Part shown: positions 17,203 through 25,240 of the stretch, one piece after another
Layout: every line of letters begins with the position of its first letter
How positions within the stretch are numbered: the stretch's first letter is position 1
From: Saccharibacillus sp. O23
Lineage (GTDB): Bacteria; Bacillota; Bacilli; Paenibacillales; Paenibacillaceae
Direction: 5' to 3'
Length of the DNA stretch: 64,000 bases
Assembly: GCF_002205895.1 (NCBI RefSeq)
Contig: NZ_NJDE01000007.1
Coordinates: forward strand, 124,001 to 188,000
Position numbers and translations under genes: made by a program
Notes under the pieces: generated by a model
The model's database searches: none
What the model saw: only the letters and a program-made list of their open reading frames with translations
What the model was told of the DNA's origin: nothing

Positions 17203-18342
17203 ATGAAGCGAGCTTTTCAAACCGGAATGTTGGCATTCGGAATCGTACTTGCAGCAGGATGTTCGTCCGCATCTACGGATGCTGATATGCGCCACGATGC
17301 AGATCAAGCGATGCAGACCGCCTCCGACCAATTGAACAATCTGGCAGATATGAATGACGAGCGCGTTTTGTCTGTTAAGAACGGAACGATGAACGGCCGT
17401 TCTGACGTGACGCTCGGCGAAGCGATGGAGGCCTTTTTCGACGGACCGACCTGGCATTACTTCTCCGGCACGGACGACGAGACGGAAGAAACCCATGATG
17501 TCGTCGAATTTACAGGTTATTTCATGTACAACGAAAAGTCGGCCAAAGCGCGTATCCAGTTCATTTTGCATGAAGACGATACGTTCGAGATGGGAGCCGG
17601 ATCGTACAACGATATTGATCAGTCGGCGCTAGTGTTAGGCGCGCTGATGGATAAGGTGTACGAGAGTTATGATGCGGATCATGCGCCTACTGCTTCTGCA
17701 GCTCAGGCGAACGAGGATGTAGAGGCTGCTTCCGTCAAAGCGGAGAACGCAGCCTCGGAAACGACACCGGCCCGATCGAATGCTGCCGATGCCGCGCCTA
17801 CGGGCGAAACTCCTGAAAGCGAAATCTCGCAGTCAGGCGAATCGACCGACCTGAACGATTTTGAACGATGGAACGCCGGAGAAACCGATCTTGCGCTTTC
17901 GATTGTGCTGGATGGCGAGCCGCTCAACGTAATCATCGGGCAGGATACGCCGAACGGAGTCAAGACGATCGTATTCAGCGACACGATGAAGCAAGGTTGG
18001 AATCTGCCCGTGGAGGTCGCCGATGCAAACTTCAGCCCGTTCGACGACTTCGGCGATCTGAAAGAAGGGTTCAGCCTATTCGTAACCAAACACGACTTCG
18101 CCGGTGACGGAGTTCCCGAAGTCGTACTTGCAGCCAGCGACGGGATGCTTGAGACCTATGTGTGGGTGTACAACTACGACTATACGTTCAGCGAATATGA
18201 CGCTCCGCCGCTTAGCTTGGCTTGGTACGGAGAAGGCCAGTCGGGATTGCAGTTGAACGGAGACCGGATCGAACTGCCGTATGGGTCGCAGGGGTTGGTT
18301 GATGAGTATGTGTATGACGGGATGGGGTTTGTAGACCAGTGA
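17203..18342 (+). CDS. Lipoprotein with acidic linker
   Basis: 379 residues from the ATG at 17203, chosen because a compact signal peptide MKRAFQTGMLAFGIVLAAGC begins there; a TTG at 17173 overlaps the upstream stop and would add ten residues. Lipobox LAAGC. Residues 25-160 form one domain (DVTLGEAMEAFFDGPTWHYF..., EFTGYFMYNEKSAKARIQFIL), then an Ala/Glu/Ser linker of about 50 residues, then a C-terminal FG-GAP-like beta domain (HDFAGDGVPEVVLAASDG). The first domain resembles lipoproteins that report on metabolite or envelope state, but I cannot name a family. Confidence 0.7.
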   Translation: MKRAFQTGMLAFGIVLAAGCSSASTDADMRHDADQAMQTASDQLNNLADMNDERVLSVKNGTMNGRSDVTLGEAMEAFFDGPTWHYFSGTDDETEETHDVVEFTGYFMYNEKSAKARIQFILHEDDTFEMGAGSYNDIDQSALVLGALMDKVYESYDADHAPTASAAQANEDVEAASVKAENAASETTPARSNAADAAPTGETPESEISQSGESTDLNDFERWNAGETDLALSIVLDGEPLNVIIGQDTPNGVKTIVFSDTMKQGWNLPVEVADANFSPFDDFGDLKEGFSLFVTKHDFAGDGVPEVVLAASDGMLETYVWVYNYDYTFSEYDAPPLSLAWYGEGQSGLQLNGDRIELPYGSQGLVDEYVYDGMGFVDQ

Positions 18343-18378
18343 GAATAACAATGTAAGTCATAACGAGGAGGAGTAAAA

Positions 18379-18546
18379 ATGATGTTCAAAGAAAAGTGCG
18401 GATACTGTGATGGGAAAGGCAAAGTGGAGTGCGATTGCACGGGCGGTATGGGCAAACATGTGGCCGATGACGATTGTTATGCTTGCGGAGGAAGCGGGAC
18501 GCATATCTACCCGGCTTGTAATGGTACGGGACGTTTGAAGAATTAG
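18379..18546 (+). CDS. 55-residue CxxCxGxG zinc-finger-like protein
   Basis: A short gene preceded by an unusually strong GAGGAGGAG box (18364-18373). The product has two DnaJ-type cysteine motifs, CGYCDGKG and CYACGGSG, with further CDC and ACNGTGR pieces, so seven Cys in 55 residues and probably one bound zinc. It has no J domain. Free-standing proteins of this type may act as small zinc-ribbon chaperone modules or adaptors. It is close to and co-directional with the lipoprotein gene. Confidence 0.75.
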   Translation: MMFKEKCGYCDGKGKVECDCTGGMGKHVADDDCYACGGSGTHIYPACNGTGRLKN

Positions 18547-18586
18547 CATGCAACCATTTCATAATTCTGATTCCAAGATTCATTCT

Positions 18587-18617
18587 GAAGCCAGTTCGAA
18601 CGAACTGGCTTCTTTTT
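18587..18617 (+). terminator. Strong intrinsic terminator at the left edge of the AT-rich island
   Basis: Perfect 12-bp stem GAAGCCAGTTCG / CGAACTGGCTTC, AA loop, five T. Base composition drops sharply right after it. The gap 18547-18912 (366 bases) otherwise holds AT-rich DNA and the promoter of the next operon, with no other gene seen. Confidence 0.9.
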
Positions 18618-18821
18618 ATAAAGGATATTCACTACAATATATTATTAACAACGATTAAGCGAAAGAAAGATGAACAGATTACCGAAACTTCACTCATTTT
18701 GTGTATTTAATCTAACTCGAAACTGGCTGTATTTCTTTCAAAGACGGATTGTGGTGAATGGTGGTGAAATAGTAAGTAAAAATATATTTTCTAAAAAATT
18801 ATTGTGAAATATTCAAAAACA

Positions 18822-18850
18822 TTCAAAACAAAAATTAGGCATGATATATT
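18822..18850 (+). promoter_or_regulatory. Promoter of the dynamin-RdcB-patatin operon
   Basis: TTCAAA, 17-base spacer, TATATT, with an extended -10 TG just before it (TGATATATT). The ATG of the first gene is 63 bases downstream. Confidence 0.5.
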
Positions 18851-18912
18851 AAAAATGCTTGGTATGTAGCTTGATCTTAATTATGGCACAAGTTGATGAA
18901 GGAGAAGTGACT

Positions 18913-21339
18913 ATGTATACAAATACTGTCGCAGCTTTACAAGAAGAAATTTTAAGATTATTAGATCAACAAGAACAGCGACTTGAAGAAATGCTGAATG
19001 TAGAAGACTTCCTTTTTGGGAAAAATGAAGACGTTCAAAGTCGTTCTTTGGATCAAAAAAAAGCCTCGCTATGGATGAAAACCCTCTCCGATGAAAAAGC
19101 TAAAGTGAATAATTTGGAAATGACTCTAGCTGTTGTTGGAACGATGAAAGCTGGAAAATCAACTACTATTAATGCTATTATCGGTAGAGAAGTTCTTCCC
19201 AATCGCAACCGTCCCATGACTACATTACCTACAATTATTCGCCATAAATCAGGACAACACACTCCGCAATTAACCTTTCCAAATCCTCAACCTTTTAATA
19301 AAGCACTAGCTGAAATATCAAAAAAATTGTTACATATTCCACAAGAAAAAATTTCTGAACTTTCTATATATTCTTCGGAAGATGGTAAACGACTAGTTGA
19401 ATCTATTCGTCTGGGAGAACTAACTCATTTAGAGTCTAATCATACAGGAGTAGAAGGTGTCTATGAATTTTTAAAGTCGATTAATGACATATCCAGAATG
19501 TGCGATGCTCAGAACTTTAATCTACCTTCGCCCCTTACAGAATATAAATCAATCTCCGAATTCCCTATTATCGAAATTGAGTTCTTCCATTTGAAAAATG
19601 CTGACCAATCTGTAGCGGGTAACTTGGCTTTAATCGATACACCAGGGCCTAATGAAGCCGGACAAAGTCATCTCCGTCATATTTTAGAGGAACAATTACA
19701 AAAAGCGTCAGCGGTATTGTCTGTGCTAGATTATACTCAATTAAGTTCTGAAGCAGATGCTGAAGTAAGATCTGAAATCGAAAAGGTAGCAGAACTATCG
19801 GGAGACCGTTTATTTGTTCTTGTAAATAAATATGATCAAAAAGATCGTAATTCGATGGGCAAGGACGAAGTAAAGAGCTATGTCAGTCAAGAGCTTTTCA
19901 AAGATATGGTCACACCAACTCGTATTTTCCCGGTTTCCAGTCGTTCAGGATACCTCGCCAATTATGCGCTCAGTGAGATCGACAGAAATCATAAGTTGCC
20001 TTCACCAACTCAAGAAGATTGGGTGGAAGATTTCGCTAAACAAGTGTTTGGAGAGACATGGGACATAGAAGAGGATCAGGAGGATCTGAATGATATTGAT
20101 CGCATTCAAAAAAGTGCAGAGCGCTTATGGTCTAAAAGTAATTTCGTAGAACCTTTGGATCTTGTAATCGGCAAAGCTTACGGAGATGCTGCGTTAATCG
20201 CTCTAAAGTCTGCTATCGCCAAAATGGTTCATTACAATACAGAGATCATTCAATATCTAAAAATGAGGAATCAAAGCGCCGATCTTGACATTAAAGTGTT
20301 ACAACAATTTATCGAGCAATTGAACTACGATATTCATTTGATTGAAAAAGTTCAAGAAGAATCGGATCAGCTTGGGCAAGAAGCCGGGCATACATTGAAT
20401 GCGAATATTTCCATCGCTTTTGAAGCAGGAGAAAATAGCTTGAAGAAGTATATTAATGAATTTTTTGAAAAAGGAAAAATAAATGAACGAATGGAGCAAG
20501 AGAGGCAGAAACATCCGGTCGAAAAAAATGATAAGGGTATTTTCGTTAGAATATTTGATTCCGTTCTTTCAGAACCTAAGAGAGGATTCGCATCCTTAAA
20601 TAGCTATAAACCTGATTCGGACACGGTTAATAAATTTTCTTCTAAAGATGAAGCGGATAAATTTTTATATGAATTACATTCAGTTCTGGAAAAAGACTCC
20701 GCTAATTTAATTCACGTCATGCAACAGCAGGTTGCTGATTTTACCAAACAAACAGAAGAAAAACTGAAGGTGAACATTCAATCTAACATTGATCCTATTT
20801 TAAAAGAAGCTGCATTAACATTGAATGATACTTTTGATTTGCAAGTCTCTTTCAAAGAACATTCTATAAATAGCATTAATATTGATTTCGATGACATCAT
20901 GAAAGGTATGGTAGAAGAAAAATCAGAAAGCGTAACTAAGTATCGAACTGTTCGAAAGTGGTATACGCTATGGCTTAAACAACATGAAGAATCATATAGC
21001 GTAAATCAAAATTTTTATTATGTGGACACTAAAAAAATTGGAAAAGATGTTTTAACACAATTGGCAACATCTCAGAACCAACTCAAAAGAGAGTTGGAAA
21101 AATATATACAAAAAGAGCTGATAAACAATCTAAACAGTTACTTCAGTGAGCTTAAAGCTTATTTAGATAAGTTCAGAGGCAACTTGCTTGATGGGTTAGC
21201 TGACAAACAAGAAGACGAGTTCGTATTGGGAAAGCTTTTAGTGGCCATGCAAAAATTCCTTGAAGACTCGCATGTCCACGATGAAGACTTGAAGCAACTT
21301 AATCCTGAAAGTATCATGTATTCTTTGAGCCATGCGTAA
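18913..21339 (+). CDS. Dynamin-like GTPase, CrfC/RdcA (YjdA) type
   Basis: 808 residues. The ATG at 18913 has AAGGAG eight bases upstream and gives MYTNTV, the same beginning I recall for E. coli CrfC/YjdA. The GTPase has a P-loop GTMKAGKSTT (residues 76-85), LPNRNRPMTTLPTIIRH as the switch I region, DTPGPNEAG (242-250) as G3, and NKYDQ (305-309) as G4. The following ~500 residues are long helices, as in the stalk of bacterial dynamin-like proteins. In E. coli this family binds the replication clamp and, with RdcB, activates a diguanylate cyclase. Low GC content contrasts with the surrounding genes. It is the first gene of a three-gene operon; the next gene starts 13 bases after its stop. Confidence 0.9.
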   Translation: MYTNTVAALQEEILRLLDQQEQRLEEMLNVEDFLFGKNEDVQSRSLDQKKASLWMKTLSDEKAKVNNLEMTLAVVGTMKAGKSTTINAIIGREVLPNRNRPMTTLPTIIRHKSGQHTPQLTFPNPQPFNKALAEISKKLLHIPQEKISELSIYSSEDGKRLVESIRLGELTHLESNHTGVEGVYEFLKSINDISRMCDAQNFNLPSPLTEYKSISEFPIIEIEFFHLKNADQSVAGNLALIDTPGPNEAGQSHLRHILEEQLQKASAVLSVLDYTQLSSEADAEVRSEIEKVAELSGDRLFVLVNKYDQKDRNSMGKDEVKSYVSQELFKDMVTPTRIFPVSSRSGYLANYALSEIDRNHKLPSPTQEDWVEDFAKQVFGETWDIEEDQEDLNDIDRIQKSAERLWSKSNFVEPLDLVIGKAYGDAALIALKSAIAKMVHYNTEIIQYLKMRNQSADLDIKVLQQFIEQLNYDIHLIEKVQEESDQLGQEAGHTLNANISIAFEAGENSLKKYINEFFEKGKINERMEQERQKHPVEKNDKGIFVRIFDSVLSEPKRGFASLNSYKPDSDTVNKFSSKDEADKFLYELHSVLEKDSANLIHVMQQQVADFTKQTEEKLKVNIQSNIDPILKEAALTLNDTFDLQVSFKEHSINSINIDFDDIMKGMVEEKSESVTKYRTVRKWYTLWLKQHEESYSVNQNFYYVDTKKIGKDVLTQLATSQNQLKRELEKYIQKELINNLNSYFSELKAYLDKFRGNLLDGLADKQEDEFVLGKLLVAMQKFLEDSHVHDEDLKQLNPESIMYSLSHA

Positions 21340-21352
21340 TAAGGGGGGCAGC

Positions 21353-22333
21353 ATGAGCAAGCAAAATCAAAACGATACGCAATTGAGGGATCAATTGATG
21401 TCTGAGATTCCTGTATTAGCAGATAAGCAATTAATAGATCTAGTCAATGGATTGGAAGTTGCACAGGATCATATTCGATTTAGAAAAAAAAGAAATGAGA
21501 ATTGGGCGCATCGTATGTGGGATACTCTTATTGGAGATTCTGCACGTCGTCAAGACGCTATTGACTTAAATTTAGTAGAAGGAATGAAAAGTATCAATGC
21601 GTGGCTAGAATATCTTCAAAAAGAAAAAATAAATACAGATCGTGCTATTCACTACGTTGCTAATAAGCTCGTAGAAACTCGACAAGGCGTTACAAAATTG
21701 ATAGACCGACATGTTGAGTTAAAAAGAGAGGTTATGGTTGTAGAAGATAGATTGGAAAAATTAGAAAAAATGCTCGATCAACAGGTTGATGCTTTGAACG
21801 AACGTATTGATCATATTGGAAGCAGGCAAAGTGCTTTTATCCAACTCGAAGATCAAATGACAAAGTGGCTTGGAGGCGCCTACGATCGCTTCCAGCCTAT
21901 TACACAATTTCTTATTGTTATTGAGACTTTGAATTTCGGGAGTTTTGGTATCTATACAGACAAAAACTCAGAATTTGAAGAAATGTTTGTCTACAAAAGT
22001 TCTCTAGTATTGCAAGAGCGTTTCCGAATCAATGTCAATCAACTTGTACCTACAGAAGTTTGGCTTAATATGCTAACGAAGGAAAATGAACAGCATGCAA
22101 AGATGATCGAGTTGCTGATTTGCGACGAAATGAATTCTGTAAATAAGCAACCCGTACAACAAGAAATTTTAAAGCGTATTTGTGTAGGCGCGGACAAACA
22201 AATTTTAGAATCGCAGTTTTTTAGCTCTAATAAATTACCTAAAGTTTTAACAAGTAAAAGGTTGGCAGAACGCCTTGTAAGCGAGTCGAAAATTCGACTG
22301 GAAGGAGGAGGTTTTCTTGCATCCGGAATTTGA
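21353..22333 (+). CDS. RdcB (YjcZ)-family partner protein
   Basis: 326 residues from the ATG at 21353, just after an AAGGGGGG box; seven extra residues upstream are unlikely. The N-terminal block IPVLADKQLIDLVNGLEVAQ followed by HIRFRKKRNENWAHRMWD and a short ARRQDAIDLNLVEGM segment fits the RdcB family, whose E. coli member is encoded beside the dynamin-like GTPase. Residues about 95-165 form a heptad-rich coiled coil. The C-terminal half is helical without recognisable catalytic residues. It probably couples the GTPase to its target. Its last 17 bases overlap the patatin gene. Confidence 0.8.
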   Translation: MSKQNQNDTQLRDQLMSEIPVLADKQLIDLVNGLEVAQDHIRFRKKRNENWAHRMWDTLIGDSARRQDAIDLNLVEGMKSINAWLEYLQKEKINTDRAIHYVANKLVETRQGVTKLIDRHVELKREVMVVEDRLEKLEKMLDQQVDALNERIDHIGSRQSAFIQLEDQMTKWLGGAYDRFQPITQFLIVIETLNFGSFGIYTDKNSEFEEMFVYKSSLVLQERFRINVNQLVPTEVWLNMLTKENEQHAKMIELLICDEMNSVNKQPVQQEILKRICVGADKQILESQFFSSNKLPKVLTSKRLAERLVSESKIRLEGGGFLASGI

Positions 22334-23414
22334 TTTTGGGTTTGTACTTTCTGGGGGCGGTGCCAGAGGAGCTTATGAAATTGGAGTAGCTCAATACCTT
22401 GCTCAAGAGCAGTTAATTCCTTCTGCCTATTCGGGAGCAAGTATTGGAGCATTGAACGCTGCCTTCCTTTCAAACTCGGCTGCTTCTTTTGAAGAGAACG
22501 TGAGAAAACTGGATAGTATTTGGCGTTCATTGGAAGTAAAAGATGTTGTGAAAATCAACAAAAAATTTATTGGTTTAGGTCTCTTATATGCAATGCTCAA
22601 AAAAAGTGTCAAGTCCCATCCAGCACTTTTGGGAGTTGAGCAACTAATCAAACAGGTTTCTCAAACCAGTAAAGTTGTTGAGAATGTCAGTACAGCCAGT
22701 GAGCTGCTTACATTGAATCCTTTATACAAAAGAGTTCAAAACGGCCTTTTGGATAATCAATTTTTAAAGGACCTTTTGAATCACGAGCTAAATTTGGGTG
22801 TTTCTGATGCTAAAAAGACTTGGATTTCTGTATATGAAAGTAATGGCTTAGCAAAAGATCTATCAGATTATACTTTAGCGAAATTACGTGTACGTGATAC
22901 TACAGAATCTAAATACATCTTATTAAATGAGATTCCGTTTGAACAAAAATTGTCAGTTATATTGGCCAGTGCAGCGATTCCAGCCATATACGATAGTCAA
23001 ACTATTGGAGACAAGGGATATATAGATGGTGGAGTCGGAGGAACTTGGAAAGCATCAGGTAATACTCCTATTGCTCCTTTAATTTCGGCAGGTTTTGAGA
23101 TTTGTGTGGTTGCTCATCTGTCAGATGCTTCTTTTTTTGATCGTCATGAGTTCAAAGATACTACCATAATTGAGATTAGACCTGAAAGTTCTTTGCATCC
23201 AAACGGTTTATTATCGAGTATGTTTGATTTTAGAGCTGAAACTATAGATCGACTGATTGAACAAGGATATGCTGATGCAAAACGTTGTATTTCGCGATCG
23301 CTTAAGTCTGTGATGCTGATTAAACAAGATAAGAAAAGTCGTGAAGTAAGACAGGCGAGTCTTGAACAAATCGAAAATGATGATTTTGAATCGAAATTAA
23401 AACTGCTTGATTAA
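22317..23414 (+). CDS. Patatin-like phospholipase
   Basis: 365 residues. The TTG start at 22317 is well supported: GGAGGAGG lies seven bases upstream and the N-terminus then runs straight into the first strand. Oxyanion hole GGGARG (13-18), nucleophile elbow GASIG with Ser42, and catalytic Asp237 in the DGG motif are all present, so the enzyme should be active. Patatins hydrolyse acyl ester bonds of membrane lipids; in several bacterial immune systems (for example CBASS) they are the killing effector. The gene overlaps its upstream neighbour by 17 bp, so the three proteins are very probably made together. No signal peptide, so it acts from the cytoplasm. Confidence 0.93.
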   Translation: MHPEFDFGFVLSGGGARGAYEIGVAQYLAQEQLIPSAYSGASIGALNAAFLSNSAASFEENVRKLDSIWRSLEVKDVVKINKKFIGLGLLYAMLKKSVKSHPALLGVEQLIKQVSQTSKVVENVSTASELLTLNPLYKRVQNGLLDNQFLKDLLNHELNLGVSDAKKTWISVYESNGLAKDLSDYTLAKLRVRDTTESKYILLNEIPFEQKLSVILASAAIPAIYDSQTIGDKGYIDGGVGGTWKASGNTPIAPLISAGFEICVVAHLSDASFFDRHEFKDTTIIEIRPESSLHPNGLLSSMFDFRAETIDRLIEQGYADAKRCISRSLKSVMLIKQDKKSREVRQASLEQIENDDFESKLKLLD

Positions 23415-23424
23415 CTCAGAATTT

Positions 23425-23467
23425 CTTCTCCAAATAGGGGATTAAACCTATTCGGAGAAGTTTTTTT
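23425..23467 (+). terminator. Intrinsic terminator of the dynamin-RdcB-patatin operon
   Basis: Stem CTTCTCCAAATAGG / CCTATTCGGAGAAG with one mismatch, 8-base loop, seven T. GC content rises again immediately after it. Confidence 0.9.
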
Positions 23468-23471
23468 ATAA

Positions 23472-23927
23472 CTACAACTCTCTCTCCATAAACACACTAT
23501 TCGGATCCAACACATAATCCCCGAACGGCCCGCATTCCTCAAACCCATGCTTCGCGTACAGCTTCCGAGCCGGAACGAAAGCGTCCATCGAACCGGTCTC
23601 CAAGCTAATTCGTTTATATCCGCGCGATCGCGCTTCTTCGATGATATGCACCAGAATTTTCTCCGCCACGCCTTTGCGCAGGTGGTTCTTATTCGTCTTC
23701 ATCGACTTCAGCTCGCAGTGTTCGGCGTCCAGTTCTTTGATCGCGCCGCAGCCGAGCAGTTCGCCGTTTTCCCAGAGCGTCCAGAAGGTAATCTCGGGCT
23801 TACGGAGTTTCTCCAGATCCAGCGCATGAATGCTTTCCGGCGGAGAATGAAGGGTCATGCTGTGTAGGTGATCTTCCAGCAGCGCGGCGATTTCGGGGCC
23901 TCGCAGGTCGTCGATCTTGATTTCCAT
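23472..23927 (-). CDS. GNAT N-acetyltransferase (YsnE-like)
   Basis: 151 residues. The segment SPPESIHALDLEKLRKPEITFWTLWENGELLGCGAIKEL, then ELKSMKTNKNHLRKGVAEKILVHIIEEA and RISLETGSMDAFVPARKLYAKHGFEECGPFGDY fits the YsnE subgroup of GNAT acetyltransferases. The acetyl-CoA loop (HLRKGVA) is intact. Substrate unknown. Start with GGAGTGACGAACC upstream. It converges on the end of the AT-rich island. Confidence 0.88.
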   Translation of the reverse strand: MEIKIDDLRGPEIAALLEDHLHSMTLHSPPESIHALDLEKLRKPEITFWTLWENGELLGCGAIKELDAEHCELKSMKTNKNHLRKGVAEKILVHIIEEARSRGYKRISLETGSMDAFVPARKLYAKHGFEECGPFGDYVLDPNSVFMEREL

Positions 23928-24161
23928 GGTTCGTCACTCCTCAAGCGGTAAATGTCTTCGTTTTCACTCTAGCGCCAGAAAATTCGGAAAGCAAGCAGGA
24001 AACCTGACATGAATTAAATTTTCAGCGTTTTTCACCTTTTAATATCTTTACGCAGGAGAGTAAATCTTACATAAGCTCGGCTGCAATAAAGATTTTTGCG
24101 CGCTTGACCTTCTTCGGTTCGCATTATACGGTAAACCCAACAGAACGAAGGAGGCTCGGCC

Positions 24162-25106
24162 ATGCCGGAGACGGACGGAAGTTTGTTTCGAAAGGCGCTG
24201 TTGGAAAGCGGGTTCGGCCCGCGTTTTCATGCCTATTATTATAAACAGTGGGAAGCGTATCGGATGGATTACCATCATCACGATTCCACGGAGATCATGT
24301 ATCTGATGACGGGAAGCTGCATCGTGGACGTGATCGGACAAGGAGGACGGGAAGAACGGTATACGCTCAAAAAAGGCGAACTGATTCTGCTGGACGCCAA
24401 CGTGCCGCATCGCCTGATCGTGGAAGAAGGCGTGTCCTGCCGGATGCTGAACGTGGAGTTCGCGTTCGTGCCCGTGGACGCGGCGGACGAAGCGGCGATC
24501 AGCGTCGGGACGCTGGCGCGCGAGGAGCCGGCATTAGACGAATTGCTCCATTCGCCTTTTTCTAGTCTGGTGCTGCCGGACCCGGAAGAAGTGCTGCATA
24601 CGCTCAAAGCGCTGGTGCTGGAGTTGGACCGGCTGCACGGCGGGCAAGGCATCATGGTGCGTCTGCTGTTCGCCGAGCTGCTGCTGCGTCTGGCCCGGCT
24701 GCGCCGCGAACAGGTGACCGCCAGCCGCCAACACGCCCATCATTATATTCGCCGAGCGACCGAATATCTGCATCAGAACTACGATCGCGGCATCCGGGTC
24801 GAAGAGATCGCGGCGGCCGTCAATCTGCATCCCGGCTATCTGCACCGTTTGTTCAAGCAGCATACGGGCCGGACGTTGACCGATTACCTGAACGCGCTGC
24901 GCATGGACAAAGCCAAGATGCTGCTCTCCGGCAGCGGCATCCCGATCGCGGATATCGCGGATTATGTGGGGATCGGGAGCCGGCAGTATTTTCACCAGTT
25001 ATTCCGCAAGTACGCCGGCTGCACGCCGGTCGAATATCGGGAGCGCACGGACCGCGATTCTTGGAAACTCGAACCGGGACTGCTGCGAAAAGGTGAGGAT
25101 TTTTGA
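24162..25106 (+). CDS. AraC-family regulator of the GH4 glycosidase
   Basis: 314 residues. An N-terminal cupin sensor (YRMDYHHHDSTEIMYLMTGSCIVDV, KGELILLDANVPHRL) is joined to a C-terminal double helix-turn-helix (YDRGIRVEEIAAAVNLHPGYLHRLFKQHTGRTLTDYL and IADIADYVGIGSRQYFHQLFRKYAGCTPVEYR). AraC proteins of this layout sense sugars and activate neighbouring catabolic genes. The ATG has GAAGGAGG upstream. The glycosidase gene starts 135 bases downstream on the same strand, which makes it the likely target. Confidence 0.92.
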   Translation: MPETDGSLFRKALLESGFGPRFHAYYYKQWEAYRMDYHHHDSTEIMYLMTGSCIVDVIGQGGREERYTLKKGELILLDANVPHRLIVEEGVSCRMLNVEFAFVPVDAADEAAISVGTLAREEPALDELLHSPFSSLVLPDPEEVLHTLKALVLELDRLHGGQGIMVRLLFAELLLRLARLRREQVTASRQHAHHYIRRATEYLHQNYDRGIRVEEIAAAVNLHPGYLHRLFKQHTGRTLTDYLNALRMDKAKMLLSGSGIPIADIADYVGIGSRQYFHQLFRKYAGCTPVEYRERTDRDSWKLEPGLLRKGEDF

Positions 25107-25240
25107 CACTTATTCGCCAAAGGAGTCACGATATTGATAACGATTACCGGATGCCTCCTGCTAAGATGAACGTGGAAGTTAACCTTGAGCTTAAAAACGG
25201 TTTGCAGACGCCTATTTTACAGGACGGAAGGGGAGTTATC

